In this document: positions 20,571-29,392 of the stretch, one piece after another
How the letters are laid out: the number at the start of each line of letters is the position of its first letter
Numbering within the stretch: position 1 is the first letter of the stretch
Assembly (NCBI RefSeq): GCF_000024025.1
Contig: NC_013131.1
Coordinates: 5,022,001 to 5,086,000 of the forward strand
Source of the DNA: Catenulispora acidiphila DSM 44928
GTDB lineage: Bacteria; Actinomycetota; Actinomycetes; Streptomycetales; Catenulisporaceae
DNA: 64,000 nucleotides
Reading direction: 5' to 3'
The notes under the pieces: generated by a model
What the model was told of the DNA's origin: nothing
The model's database searches: none
Seen by the model: the letters and a program-made list of their open reading frames with translations, nothing else
Translations under genes and position numbers: made by a program

Positions 20571-21385
20571 GCGGCGTGAGCGGCACGAGCGGCACGAGCG
20601 CGAGCGGCACGGGCGAGACCTTGGTGCGGTACGAGGCGGCGGGCGGCGTCGCGACGGTGACGCTCGACTCGCCGGCCAATCGCAACGCGCTGTCCTCGAG
20701 GCTCGTGGCGCAGCTGCACGCGGGCTTGCAGGAGGCGGCGGCGGATCCGGGCGTGCGGGTGGTCGTGCTCGGACATACCGGCAACACCTTCTGTGCCGGA
20801 GCCGACCTGTCGGAGGCGACGTCCGGGCCGGTGGATCCGGAGGGCCCGGTGGCCGGGCGTGCGCGGGCGCTGGCGGGACTGCTGCGGGCGCTCGTCGAGC
20901 TGCCGAAGCCGGTGATCGCGGCTGTGGACGGGCACGTGCGGGCCGGCGGGATGGGACTGGTCGCGGCGTGCGACCTCGCGGTGGCCGGACCGGCGGCGAC
21001 ATTCGCGCTGACGGAGGCGCGGCTGGGTGTCGCGCCGTCGATCATCTCGCTGACGGTGCTGCCGCGGCTGACCTCGCGAGCCGCCTCGCGCTACTTCCTG
21101 ACCGGCGAGAAGTTCGACGCGGCGCGCGCCGAAGCGCTGGGCCTGGTCACGCTGGCGGCGCCGGACGTGCCGGCTGCGGTCGCCGAGCTGGTCGCGGCGC
21201 TGCGTCAGGGCTCTCCGCAGGGTTTGGCCGAGTCGAAGAAGCTGGTCACCGCTGGGGTGTTGGCGGCGTTCGATGCCGATGCGGACGCGTTGGCGTCGAC
21301 CTCGGCGCGGCTGTTCGCCTCGGAGGAGGCGCGGGAGGGGATGACGGCGTTCTTGCAGCGGCGCCCCCCTACCTGGGCAGAATAA
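20567..21385 (+). CDS. enoyl-CoA hydratase/isomerase family protein
   Basis: A 272-residue crotonase-fold protein that would hydrate the carboxylated enoyl-CoA (methylglutaconyl- or isohexenylglutaconyl-CoA) made by the upstream carboxylase. Crotonase hallmarks: VATVTLDSPANRNALSSRL, FCAGADLSEA (first oxyanion-hole strand), KPVIAAVDGHVRAGGMGLVAACDLAVA, and FALTEARLGVAP, where the canonical glutamate is present. The ATG overlaps the BCCP stop (ATGA). The N-terminus is extended by a short Ser/Gly/Thr repeat (SGVSGTSGTSASGTG) encoded by a GAGCGGCAC direct repeat, which may be a slippage product and leaves some doubt about the exact start. Confidence 0.9.
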   Translation: MSGVSGTSGTSASGTGETLVRYEAAGGVATVTLDSPANRNALSSRLVAQLHAGLQEAAADPGVRVVVLGHTGNTFCAGADLSEATSGPVDPEGPVAGRARALAGLLRALVELPKPVIAAVDGHVRAGGMGLVAACDLAVAGPAATFALTEARLGVAPSIISLTVLPRLTSRAASRYFLTGEKFDAARAEALGLVTLAAPDVPAAVAELVAALRQGSPQGLAESKKLVTAGVLAAFDADADALASTSARLFASEEAREGMTAFLQRRPPTWAE

Positions 21386-21466
21386 GCGTTCCGCCGATCG
21401 GCGCACGCGCCGACCATTCACCCGACCACCACTCACCGGACCACCACGACAGGCGAGCAACCCCTG

Positions 21467-22075
21467 ATGCGCGAACCTCAGCAGGACCGAAGCCGGGCGA
21501 CCCGCCGCCGCCTGCTCGAGGCGTGCGTGGAGTGCCTGGCCGCCATGGGGTGGAGCGCCACGACGGTGGCGGTGGTCGCCGAGCACGCGGGGGTCTCCCG
21601 GGGCGCCGCCCAACACCACTTCCCGACGCGCGAGGATCTCATCACCGCCGCGCTGGAGCACATGTTTGACGAGCGCATCGAGTCGGCGCGTGCCGAACTC
21701 GCCGCGCCGAGGGTCGTCGTCACGACCGAGATGGTGGTCTCGCGTCTGGTCGAGCACTTCACCGGCACGTTGTTCAAGGCGGCGTTGCAGGTCTGGACCG
21801 CCGCCGCGGCCGACGAGGCGCTGCGGGAGCGCGTAGTTCCGCTGGAGCAGAAGTTCGGGCGAGTCGCGCATCGGATGGCGATCGAGGCGCTCGGCGTCAC
21901 GGACGAGGACGAGACCGTCCACCGCCTCGTCCAGGCGACGCTCGACCTGGCGCGCGGGCTCGGGCTGGCCGACGTGCTGACGGACGACTCGGCGCGTCGC
22001 GGGGAGGTCGTGAAGGCCTGGGCAGCGCATTTGGACGCGGTGCTGCGGGCCCGGCGAAACGTGGCAATCATGTGA
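21467..22075 (+). CDS. TetR family regulator of the acyl-CoA operon
   Basis: A 202-residue TetR protein. The HTH region is DRSRATRRRLLEACVECLAAMGWSATTVAVVAEHAGVSRGAAQHHFPTRED, a form common in regulators of branched-chain acyl-CoA catabolism in actinomycetes. The ligand domain is helical (LVEHFTGTLFKAALQVWTAAA...). It sits 81 bp after the enoyl-CoA hydratase on the same strand and closes the operon, so it most likely controls it, with a CoA ester as inducer (inference). The last base before its stop is followed closely by the next transcription unit. Confidence 0.88.
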   Translation: MREPQQDRSRATRRRLLEACVECLAAMGWSATTVAVVAEHAGVSRGAAQHHFPTREDLITAALEHMFDERIESARAELAAPRVVVTTEMVVSRLVEHFTGTLFKAALQVWTAAAADEALRERVVPLEQKFGRVAHRMAIEALGVTDEDETVHRLVQATLDLARGLGLADVLTDDSARRGEVVKAWAAHLDAVLRARRNVAIM

Positions 22076-22137
22076 CTGAACTGGGGGTATTCTCACTTCG
22101 CCGACCCACAGGTGGTCGGCTTGGGGAGGAACCGGGG

Positions 22138-23592
22138 ATGGAATCTGAGATAGGTCCCGACGAGGGCGATCCATCGCGCCCGACGGAGCCTGCTGGTGCT
22201 GACGGCGGTGTGTCTGAGGGTGTGCCTGAGGGTGCGCCTTTCACGGCGTTCGAGACGGACGCCGGCGATCCTTTGGCGCCGACTGACAACGTGCCCTTCG
22301 CTGCGGTCGAGCCGGCGCCGCCTCCGACGGTCGTGTCATCGATGCCTGCGCCACCGATGTCGCCTCCGCCTCCACCGCCCTATCCGCCGCAGGCATGGCC
22401 CGGCTACGGTCAGGCGCCGACCGGTCCCTACGGCTACCCGCCGCAGGGTGCCCCGCAGTACGGCACGCATCAGTACGGCACGCCCCAGTACGGTTCCCCG
22501 CAGTTCGGCTACCAGCCCTACGGCTATGGCTACGGCTACCCGCCCCAGCCGCCCCGCGGCACCAACGGCATGGCGATCGCCGCCCTCGTCCTGGGCATCT
22601 GCGGGTTCTTCTTCGTCACGCCGATCCTCGGTCTGATCCTTGGCATCGCCGGTCTCGTGACGGTCAGGCGGACCGGCCAGAAGGGCAAGGGCCTGGCGGT
22701 CAGCGGAATCGTGCTGTCGGGCGTGTGGATCGCCCTGTTCGCGGTGCTCATCACCGTCGCCGTGATCAACATGCCGGACCCGCCGCGCCGGGACGTCAAC
22801 GGCACGGTCGTGAGCCCCGGCTCGGTCTCGGTCTTCAGCCTGCACCCCAAGGACTGCTTCACCATGCCGGCGGGCGTCATCGGATCCACCAAGAGCCACC
22901 TGCGGAACCTCACCGTCGTGCCCTGTTCGACGCCGCACGACAGCGAGGCGTTCGGCTCCTTCACGGCGGCCGGCGACTCCTACCCCGGTACGGACGCACT
23001 GCGCACCGACGGCAACACCAAGTGCCTGCACCTGCTCGACAGCTACGTTCCGGACCCGTTCTCACTGCCGAGCGACACCCGCATCCAGTTCGTCTACCCG
23101 AACAGCCAGGCCTGGGGCGACGACCAGCGCCGGGTGAGCTGCTTCCTGCAGTTCCCCGCGCCCACGATGACGCAGTCGGTGTACCACGACCCCGCGAGCT
23201 ACACCGCCGACCAGCGCCGCTTTCTCGCCGCGGTCACCCCCCTCGCCGACGCCATCGGCGACCTGAGCGACACACCGCAGGACGCGGACCTGTCGGTGCT
23301 CCGCCAACGCGCCGACGCCATAGCGACCGCGACGCAGAACGAGGTCTCAGCCCTGACCTCAGCACCATGGCCCGACACCGTGCAGACCACCGTGAACTCC
23401 CTAGCCGCCAGCCACCAGAACATGGCACAGCTGTGGACCCAGGCCGCGAAAGACACCGACCTGACCACCTTCAACCAAGACAGGCGCCGAGCCGACATCG
23501 CCTACGACCTCCCAGAGATGACATCACTCCGAACCACCCTCGGCCTCGCGACAACCAGGCCGACAGGCGGCGCCACGCAGAAGACGGTCTGA
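22138..23592 (+). CDS. DUF4190/septum-formation family membrane protein
   Basis: A 484-residue protein. Residues 1-75 are acidic; about 75-140 are rich in Pro, Gly, Tyr and Gln (repeats such as QYGTPQYGSPQFGYQPYGYG). Two hydrophobic segments follow in the DUF4190 pattern (GMAIAALVLGICGFFFVTPILGLILGIAGLVTVRR, then GIVLSGVWIALFAVLITVAVI). The extracytoplasmic part has the septum-formation-type motif (SVFSLHPKDCFTMPAG, VVPCSTPHDSEAFGSF, CLHLLDSYV, VSCFLQFP) with four cysteines spaced for two disulfides. The ATG at 22138 is chosen for its GGGGAGGAA site; the frame is open a little further upstream without such a site. Function in cell division is suggested only by the family name. Confidence 0.85.
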   Translation: MESEIGPDEGDPSRPTEPAGADGGVSEGVPEGAPFTAFETDAGDPLAPTDNVPFAAVEPAPPPTVVSSMPAPPMSPPPPPPYPPQAWPGYGQAPTGPYGYPPQGAPQYGTHQYGTPQYGSPQFGYQPYGYGYGYPPQPPRGTNGMAIAALVLGICGFFFVTPILGLILGIAGLVTVRRTGQKGKGLAVSGIVLSGVWIALFAVLITVAVINMPDPPRRDVNGTVVSPGSVSVFSLHPKDCFTMPAGVIGSTKSHLRNLTVVPCSTPHDSEAFGSFTAAGDSYPGTDALRTDGNTKCLHLLDSYVPDPFSLPSDTRIQFVYPNSQAWGDDQRRVSCFLQFPAPTMTQSVYHDPASYTADQRRFLAAVTPLADAIGDLSDTPQDADLSVLRQRADAIATATQNEVSALTSAPWPDTVQTTVNSLAASHQNMAQLWTQAAKDTDLTTFNQDRRRADIAYDLPEMTSLRTTLGLATTRPTGGATQKTV

Positions 23593-23606
23593 GCCGACGA
23601 AGCGGC

Positions 23607-23643
23607 GAGCCCGACGCGACGACATGTTCGTCGTGTCGGGCTC
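23607..23643 (+). terminator. hairpin terminator
   Basis: A 16-bp stem with one G-T wobble (GAGCCCGACGCGACGA / TCGTCGTGTCGGGCTC) and a 5-nt loop lies 14 bp after the septum-formation-type gene. No T tract follows. Confidence 0.6.
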
Positions 23644-23689
23644 ACGTCGTGCTCGGGTCAGATGTCGACTTCGCTATGCCTCGGCACCG

Positions 23690-23840
23690 GCCGCCGCAGC
23701 AGCCGCAGTCACCGGAGCCAGCCGCCGCCACGGGAGCCGCCGCCGCAGCCATAGAAGCCACCCGCCGTTGCAGCCGCCGCAGCCATGGAAGCCAGTCGCC
23801 GCCGCAGCCGCCGCAGTTCTGGAAGCCAGCCGCCGCCACA
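23690..23840. repeat. degenerate ~32-bp GCC/CAG-rich repeat tract
   Basis: About four imperfect copies of a unit reading roughly CAGCCGCCGCAGCC followed by A/T-containing GGAAGCCAG-type sequence and CGCCGC. The tract lies between convergent genes (the septum-formation-type gene and lacI-type gene), downstream of the hairpin. It has open frames in several phases, but no start site or homology supports a gene. Confidence 0.6.
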
Positions 23841-23851
23841 GCCCCAGCCCC

Positions 23852-24880
23852 CTAACCCTCAGCCCCGCAAGACCCCCGCACCACCAGCCGCGTCGCCACC
23901 TGCAGCGGCGCGTGCGCCGTGCCGTCGTCGGCGTCCAGTGCGTCGACGAGTGCCTCGACTGCGCCTGCGCCGAGTGCGACGCGGTCCTGGGCGACGGTGG
24001 TGAGTGTCGGGCGGACCAGGGCTGCGGCTTCGATGTCGTCGAAGCCGACTACTGCCATGTCGTGGGGGACGCGGAGGCCGGCGTCGGCTAGGGCGTGCAG
24101 GGCGCCGATGGCCATTTCGTCGCCGGCGGCGAAGATCGCGGTGGGCGGGTGCGGGAGTTCGGTCAGGCGGCGGGCGGCTTCGTAGCCGCTGGCGAGGAAG
24201 AAGTCGCCGTCGACGATGTGGTGCGGGTTCGGTTCGAGGTTCAGGCGGGCCATCTCCTCGCGGTAGCCCGCTAGGCGTTCGGTCGCGGGCATCATGGTCA
24301 GCGGGCCGGTGATCGTGGCGATCGCGGTGTGTCCGAGGCCGTGCAGATGGCGGACGGCGGTCGCGGCGCCGGCGCGGTTGTCGGAGGTGACGTACGTCGT
24401 GCGGTTGCGGTGCAGCGGCAGGTCGATGCCGACGCAGGGTGTGCCCGCGTCGACGAGTGCTGTGATCGCCGGATGTGTGGCGTCGACGCCCATCATGATG
24501 ACGCCCGCCAGGCTGTGCTGCTGGGACGCCCGCAGGTACAGACCGACGTCGCCGGGGCTCGCGGCGCCGGCCGTGGAGAGCACCATCAGGTGGTACCCGG
24601 ACTCGGCGAGCGTCTGCTTGATCCCGACGAACAGGTCCAGCAGGAACGGATGCCGCCGATCCTGGTTGGTATAGCCGGTATCCCAGATCAGCCCGATCAT
24701 GTCCGAGCGCCGCCGTACCAGCGTGCGCGCCGGCTGGTTCGGGGAGTACCCGAGCCGCTCGGCCATCTCCAGGATCCGTCGCCGGGTCTCCGGACTCACC
24801 TCGGCCCGGTCGTTGAGGGCGCGCGAGACGGTGGCGGGGGAGACGCCGCTGAGGCGTGCCAGCTCGCGGATGTCCACCAT
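23852..24880 (-). CDS. LacI family transcriptional regulator
   Basis: A 342-residue regulator. The N-terminal HTH and hinge are complete: DIRELARLSGVSPATVSRALNDRAEVSPETRRRILEMAERLGYSPNQPARTLVRRR. The periplasmic-binding-protein-like sugar sensor follows (IGLIWDTGY, LAGVIMMGVD, TYVTSDNRAGAATAVRHLHGLGH, AIFAAGDEMAIGALHALADAGLRVPHDMAVVGFDDIEAA). AGGGT precedes the ATG. It lies downstream of the alpha-galactosidase on the same strand, with a hairpin between them, and carries a LacI-type palindrome in its own leader, so autoregulation and control of nearby glycosidase genes are likely. The sugar effector is unknown. Confidence 0.93.
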   Translation of the reverse strand: MVDIRELARLSGVSPATVSRALNDRAEVSPETRRRILEMAERLGYSPNQPARTLVRRRSDMIGLIWDTGYTNQDRRHPFLLDLFVGIKQTLAESGYHLMVLSTAGAASPGDVGLYLRASQQHSLAGVIMMGVDATHPAITALVDAGTPCVGIDLPLHRNRTTYVTSDNRAGAATAVRHLHGLGHTAIATITGPLTMMPATERLAGYREEMARLNLEPNPHHIVDGDFFLASGYEAARRLTELPHPPTAIFAAGDEMAIGALHALADAGLRVPHDMAVVGFDDIEAAALVRPTLTTVAQDRVALGAGAVEALVDALDADDGTAHAPLQVATRLVVRGSCGAEG

Positions 24881-24932
24881 GGGGCGACCCTAGCGGAAGA
24901 CAGCTTGTTGCGATAGATCGTTATGTGGGAGT

Positions 24933-24948
24933 GCGGAAACGTATCCGC
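24933..24948. promoter_or_regulatory. candidate LacI-family operator
   Basis: GCGGAAACGTATCCGC is a 16-bp palindrome around a central CG with one mismatched pair, the shape expected of LacI-family operators. It lies 53-68 bp upstream of the lacI-type start codon, inside its promoter region. I did not find the same site in front of the alpha-galactosidase. Confidence 0.55.
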
Positions 24949-24996
24949 GCAGTACACGCGCGTTATTACGCCGTCGCGGTCGCGCGAGGGCGATCA

Positions 24997-25028
24997 GCGC
25001 CGCCGGGCAGATCGATGCCCGGCGGCGC
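24997..25028 (-). terminator. hairpin terminator of the alpha-galactosidase gene
   Basis: A perfect 13-bp stem (GCGCCGCCGGGCA / TGCCCGGCGGCGC) with a 6-nt loop begins 5 bp beyond the alpha-galactosidase stop codon. No T tract is present on the leftward transcript. Confidence 0.65.
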
Positions 25029-25033
25029 CGCTT

Positions 25034-27217
25034 TCAGGGCTGAACCGTCATCGCGAAGACATGAATAGCCGGGTCGCTCGGAACAGTAACGGTCTTCACC
25101 GTCTTCGTCGCATCAATGGCGATCGAGTTGTAGAACACGTCGTAAGCGGTCCCGAAGTTCGCCGGTCCGCTCGGCGTGTTCCGGTGATCGGTGACGATCG
25201 CCGGCGTGGCGCCGTAGCCGGTCGGCGACGAGCAGCACCAGTTCGGGAAGCCGAGACTGCCCGTGCTGGACGTGCCGTCGGTGTACGCCACCGTGACGGT
25301 GTCGGTGCTGAAACCCGCCTCCGAGCCGAGGAATCCGAGCTTGGAGCCCTGCCCGGCGAGGTTCACCATCACCCCGCTGCCCGCCACGTTGTCGTTCGTC
25401 CCGGCCGCTGCCGACGGCCAGGTGAACGTCGTGCCGCCGGCGCTGATCGTCGCCCCCGGCGTGGCGCCGGCTGTGGCGAGCGACTGCGCCGAGTAACTGT
25501 CGCCGTCCCCGTCGAAGTTGCCGGGCGCGGTGTTGGTCTCATCGGTGATCGCGGTGTTGTTGAACGCGCCGGCCAGCGTCGGGAACGGCGTGTTGGTGAC
25601 GTTGGACAGGTCCGCGCTGTCGGACGCCGGTCTGCCGCGATCGCGGTAGGCGACGGACGTGGTCAACGTCGTCGTCACCTTGCCCGGCGGTGGAGCGCTG
25701 GCGGTGACGACGAACGTCGCCGTCGCCGACGTCCCCGGCTTGACGTTCTTCAACGACACCGAAGCCGGCGTCGCCGTCCAACCGGTCGGCAGCTTCAGCG
25801 TGACAGAGGGCTGCTGCGCGTCGAAATACCCGTGATTGGCGAAGGAAACGCTGACCTTCGTGGGTACCCCGGCGGCGAGCGGTGCGCTGCTGATCGTCGC
25901 GGCGGTGTGGATCGGCAGGTGCTTGTCGCCTCCGGGGTGCACGCGGTAGATCACCGTCGAGTGCGGTGCGAGGGACGCCGAAATGGTGCCGTCGCTGGCG
26001 CTCGTGGCCTTGCTCACCAAATCGGTCAGCTGGAACGGCGCGCCGCGGCTCGGCAGGCCGATCTTCGCCGCGGTCGTGGTGACCGTCTGCGCCGTGTCGC
26101 CCTTGTTGAACAGCACGACCGACACATCGCCGTCCGCGAGCGGCTTGGCCAGCACGTCGTAGCCGGTCCCGGACTGCACGATCGTCCCCTGCGCGCCGAG
26201 CCGGTCCTGGTCCACGGCCACGACATCGGGGTTCGAAACGATCCCCACCTCGGCCGGGGTCAGCTTCGACAGGTCGGTGGACAGCAGGATCGGCGAGGCC
26301 ATCTCGGCCCACAGCGTCATCTGGGTCTGCTCCTCGGTGGGGGTCAGCCCGCCGTTGCCGATCTCCAGCATGTCCGCGTCGTTCCAGTGCCCGGGACCGG
26401 CCCACTGCGCCAAGCCCGGGGTGTTGTCCTCGCTGTAGTTCTCCAGCACGCTCGGCCAGGCGTCGTAGATGTCCGAGCCGAAGCGCCACAGGTTGCCGTG
26501 CTGGTAGAGCCAGGTGAGCTCGTCGGTGAAGTCCGAGCCGGAGCAGCAGACGTAGGCCGGGGCGGACTCGGAGAACAGCATCGGGCGGTGCGTGTTCAGC
26601 AGCGCCTGGCTGGCCTCGGTGTAGACGATCTGCGCGACCTGGCTCTCGGTCTTGCCGGGGAACTGGTCCATCGGCTCGTAGCAGTAGTCGAGCTTGAGGT
26701 AGTCCACGCCCCAGGAGGCGTAGAGGTCCGCGTCCTGCTGGAAGTGCCCGTAGCTGCCTGCGGCGCCCTGGCAGGTGTAGTAGCCGGCGTCCTCGTAGAT
26801 GCCGAACTTCAAGCCCTTGCTGTGGATGTAGTCGCCGAGCCATTTCAGACCGTGCGGGAAGCGGGTGGCGTCGACCTGCAAGTCGCCGTTTGCGTCGCGG
26901 GTCTTCTGCATCCAGCAGTCGTCGATGTTGACGTAGTCATAGCCGAGTTTGTTCAGGCCCAGCTTGACTATTTCGTCGGCGGTCTTGGTGAACAGCGCCT
27001 CGTTCATGTCGCTGTTGCATTCAAAGCCGGCCCAGTCGTTGAAACCCATCGGCGGGGTCAGCGACAGGCCGTTGTAGGAGGGGTGGGTGTTGATCGCGGG
27101 AGTAGCTGCCGTGGTGCTGGCCGAGACCGCGGGCGCGGCAGCGGTCACGGCGCCGAACACCATGACGGCCGCGGCGACGGCTCCGAACAGGCTCCGGCGT
27201 GGGGCGGTGCGGGACAT
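25034..27217 (-). CDS. secreted GH27 alpha-galactosidase with NEW3 and C-terminal accessory domain
   Basis: A 727-residue exported enzyme releasing terminal alpha-galactose. Signal peptide 1-33. Residues about 48-330 form the GH27 barrel: TPPMGFNDWAGFECN, YDYVNIDDCWM, the nucleophile in YLKLDYCY (Asp177), the acid/base in WRFGSDIYDAW (Asp249), and PGHWNDADMLEIGNGG. An all-beta C-terminal barrel cap (about 340-430) is followed by a NEW3-type Ig domain (about 440-545). The last ~160 residues (from FNNTAITDETN) are a domain that also occurs twice in the SGNH hydrolase at 33684. The ribosome binding site is GGAGGTGAT directly before ATG. It is probably regulated by a sugar-responsive repressor such as the adjacent LacI protein. 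Confidence 0.93.
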   Translation of the reverse strand: MSRTAPRRSLFGAVAAAVMVFGAVTAAAPAVSASTTAATPAINTHPSYNGLSLTPPMGFNDWAGFECNSDMNEALFTKTADEIVKLGLNKLGYDYVNIDDCWMQKTRDANGDLQVDATRFPHGLKWLGDYIHSKGLKFGIYEDAGYYTCQGAAGSYGHFQQDADLYASWGVDYLKLDYCYEPMDQFPGKTESQVAQIVYTEASQALLNTHRPMLFSESAPAYVCCSGSDFTDELTWLYQHGNLWRFGSDIYDAWPSVLENYSEDNTPGLAQWAGPGHWNDADMLEIGNGGLTPTEEQTQMTLWAEMASPILLSTDLSKLTPAEVGIVSNPDVVAVDQDRLGAQGTIVQSGTGYDVLAKPLADGDVSVVLFNKGDTAQTVTTTAAKIGLPSRGAPFQLTDLVSKATSASDGTISASLAPHSTVIYRVHPGGDKHLPIHTAATISSAPLAAGVPTKVSVSFANHGYFDAQQPSVTLKLPTGWTATPASVSLKNVKPGTSATATFVVTASAPPPGKVTTTLTTSVAYRDRGRPASDSADLSNVTNTPFPTLAGAFNNTAITDETNTAPGNFDGDGDSYSAQSLATAGATPGATISAGGTTFTWPSAAAGTNDNVAGSGVMVNLAGQGSKLGFLGSEAGFSTDTVTVAYTDGTSSTGSLGFPNWCCSSPTGYGATPAIVTDHRNTPSGPANFGTAYDVFYNSIAIDATKTVKTVTVPSDPAIHVFAMTVQP

Positions 27218-27226
27218 ATCACCTCC
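27218..27226 (-). promoter_or_regulatory. near-perfect Shine-Dalgarno of the alpha-galactosidase
   Basis: On the minus strand GGAGGTGAT immediately precedes the ATG. It is complementary to the 3' end of 16S rRNA over nine bases and fixes the start codon. Confidence 0.7.
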
Positions 27227-27394
27227 GAGGGAGAGAGGACTGATCTCGCCGAGTCACCGTAAGAAGTGCGGGCGCCGCGCGCAAGTGTTTGCCAGGGGTC
27301 AGTTTCAATCAGTTCCGCGCAGCGTTCGCGCAGGAGCGGCCGTCGCGGGATATCAGGCCTCGACGATCGTCGGCGTGTCGGCGAGACTGATCTG

Positions 27395-29392
27395 ATGACG
27401 CGGTGGGGTCGGCTTTGGCAGCGTATGACCCGGCTTTTCGACGTGGACGCGGTGCCGGTGACCGTCGTCGACGACATGGCGCCGGACCCGGCGGGCTGGA
27501 GCGCCGGCTACGCCGACACCGCCGAGACCGGCTATCGCACCGTGGCACGCCGGCTGCCGATGCTCGTGGTGACCTCGTTGCGGTTGGCGGCCGAAGCTTC
27601 CAAGCCGCGCACCATCGCGCTGCTCGTGGTGCAGACCGCCTCGTCCTTCGCCGGGGCGTTCAGCCTCTACGCCACCACCGATGTTCTGGCGCCGCTGTTC
27701 GGCGCCGGCGCCACCCCGGACAAGATCCGCGCGGCGCTGCCGTCGATGTTCGTGGTGCTGGTGCTGACGGCGTCACGGTCGTTGTGCGACTCGGTGGCCA
27801 AGGCGTTCGCGGCGCAGCTCGGGCCGATGATGGACGCCAAAGCCAGTATCCGGCTGCAGGAGCTGTGTACGCGCGCCGAACTCGTCGCGTTCGACAAGGC
27901 CGATTGGGTCGACGCCTCCCAGCGTGCCGACCGCGGGTCGATCTCGGCGCGCAGCATGCTGGTCATCACGCAGCAGGTGTTGCAGAGCCTTGCGACGCTC
28001 GTCGGCGTCGCCGGGGTGCTGGCGGTGCTGCACCCGGTGCTGGTGCCGCTGCTGTTGCTGTCGGTGGTGCCGCGCTGGTGGGCCGCTGTGCGGGTGGCGC
28101 GGTTGGACTACAAGGTGTTCGTGCGCTGGGTCGAGGGGCGGCGTCGGCAGAGTCTGCTGATCGGGCTGTCGGTGACGACCACCTCGGCCGCTGCGGTGCG
28201 TGCGCTGTCGCTGTCCGGCTACCTGGTCGAGCGTTACCGCCGGATCACCGATGCCTACCTGGCTGAGCGGTTGCAGCTGGTGCGGGCCGAGACCTCGTCG
28301 ATGATCGCGGGCAATGCCATCGCAGGGTTCTTCACCGGCATCGTCTACGCGGTGCTCGCGCTGCTGTTGTGGCGGCAGGCGATTCCGCTGGCGGTCGGCG
28401 GGACAGCGTATCTGGCGGTGAGCCGGGTGCAGCAGGCGTTGCTCAGCTTGGCGATGGATATCAACGAGCTGTATGCCGAAGGCCTCTACCTGGAGGACTA
28501 TCGCTCGTTCTGCAACGACGCCGCCGGACATCTGCCGCCGCTGGGAAGCGAGCCGGCGCCGGCGGAGTTCGAGGAGATCGTCGCCGAGGATGTGGTGTTC
28601 GCCTATCAGGGGGCGAAGACGTCGGCGGTCGCGGGCGTCTCGCTGCGGGTGAAGCGCGGGCAGGTGGTGGCTTTCGTGGGGGAGAACGGCGCGGCGAAGA
28701 CCACGATGGCGAAGCTGTTGGCGCGGCTGTACTTGCCGGATTCAGGGCGGATCCGCTGGGACGGCCACGACAGCGCCGCGATGGACGTGGAGACGCTGCG
28801 CTCCCGGATCGCCTTCATCGACCAGGACCACACGCGCTTTCCGTTCACGGCTGGTGAGAACATCCGTATCGGGGAGTGGACCGCTGATTTCGAACAGACG
28901 CGGATCGAGGAGGCGGCACAGCACGCCGGGGCACACGAGTTCATCAGTGCTCTGCCACGCGGCTACCACACGCTGTTGGAGCGGAGCCTTAGCGGCGGGC
29001 TTTCGGTCTCCGGTGGGCAGTGGCAGCGGCTGGCGTTGGCGCGTGGCTTCTTCCGGCGCGCGGCGCTGGTGATCGCCGACGAGCCGACCTCCAGCCTGGA
29101 CGCGGCAGCGGAGGCGGCGTTCTACCGTCGGCTGCGCGAGTACGGCGGGACGATCGTGATGATCACGCATCGGTTGGGGAACGTCGCCGAATGCGCGGAC
29201 TACATCTACGTGTTCGCCGACGGGCTCGTTGCCGAGCAGGGGACGCATGCCGAGCTGGTCGCCGCAGACGGTTGGTACGCGCGGTCTTATCGGCTGCAAC
29301 GGCAGAGCTTTGAGAAGGGCGACCGCCTCGGCGAGCCGGTCGGACCGGTTGGACCGGTTGGACCGGTCGAGTCGATAGAGCCGGTCGCGTAG
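27395..29392 (+). CDS. ABC exporter (fused permease-ATPase) of the lanthipeptide locus
   Basis: A 665-residue half-transporter. A membrane domain with about five to six segments spans roughly residues 50-370 (for example TIALLVVQTASSFAGAFSLYATTDVL, GVAGVLAVLHPVLVPLLLLSVV, NAIAGFFTGIVYAVLALLLW). The ATPase follows at about 400-640, with Q-loop region AFIDQDHTRFPFT, signature LSVSGGQWQRLALARG, Walker B ALVIADEPTSSLD and the H-loop MITHR. Walker A reads GENGAAKTT: the usual last glycine before Lys is Ala. No C39 peptidase domain is present, so it cannot cut the leader itself. The C-terminus ends in a GPVGPVGPV repeat. The start is placed at the ATG at 27395; another ATG lies at 27425. It converges on LanM, 67 bp away, and probably exports the modified peptide. 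Confidence 0.88.
   Translation: MTRWGRLWQRMTRLFDVDAVPVTVVDDMAPDPAGWSAGYADTAETGYRTVARRLPMLVVTSLRLAAEASKPRTIALLVVQTASSFAGAFSLYATTDVLAPLFGAGATPDKIRAALPSMFVVLVLTASRSLCDSVAKAFAAQLGPMMDAKASIRLQELCTRAELVAFDKADWVDASQRADRGSISARSMLVITQQVLQSLATLVGVAGVLAVLHPVLVPLLLLSVVPRWWAAVRVARLDYKVFVRWVEGRRRQSLLIGLSVTTTSAAAVRALSLSGYLVERYRRITDAYLAERLQLVRAETSSMIAGNAIAGFFTGIVYAVLALLLWRQAIPLAVGGTAYLAVSRVQQALLSLAMDINELYAEGLYLEDYRSFCNDAAGHLPPLGSEPAPAEFEEIVAEDVVFAYQGAKTSAVAGVSLRVKRGQVVAFVGENGAAKTTMAKLLARLYLPDSGRIRWDGHDSAAMDVETLRSRIAFIDQDHTRFPFTAGENIRIGEWTADFEQTRIEEAAQHAGAHEFISALPRGYHTLLERSLSGGLSVSGGQWQRLALARGFFRRAALVIADEPTSSLDAAAEAAFYRRLREYGGTIVMITHRLGNVAECADYIYVFADGLVAEQGTHAELVAADGWYARSYRLQRQSFEKGDRLGEPVGPVGPVGPVESIEPVA

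Noticed and set aside
23644-23851. Pro/Ala-rich reading frames in the CAG/GCC repeat tract
   Set aside because: Low-complexity tract downstream of a terminator hairpin; no start site and all phases look similar.
27395-29392. LanT bifunctional peptidase-transporter
   Set aside because: The N-terminus lacks a C39 Cys/His peptidase domain; it is a plain ABC exporter.
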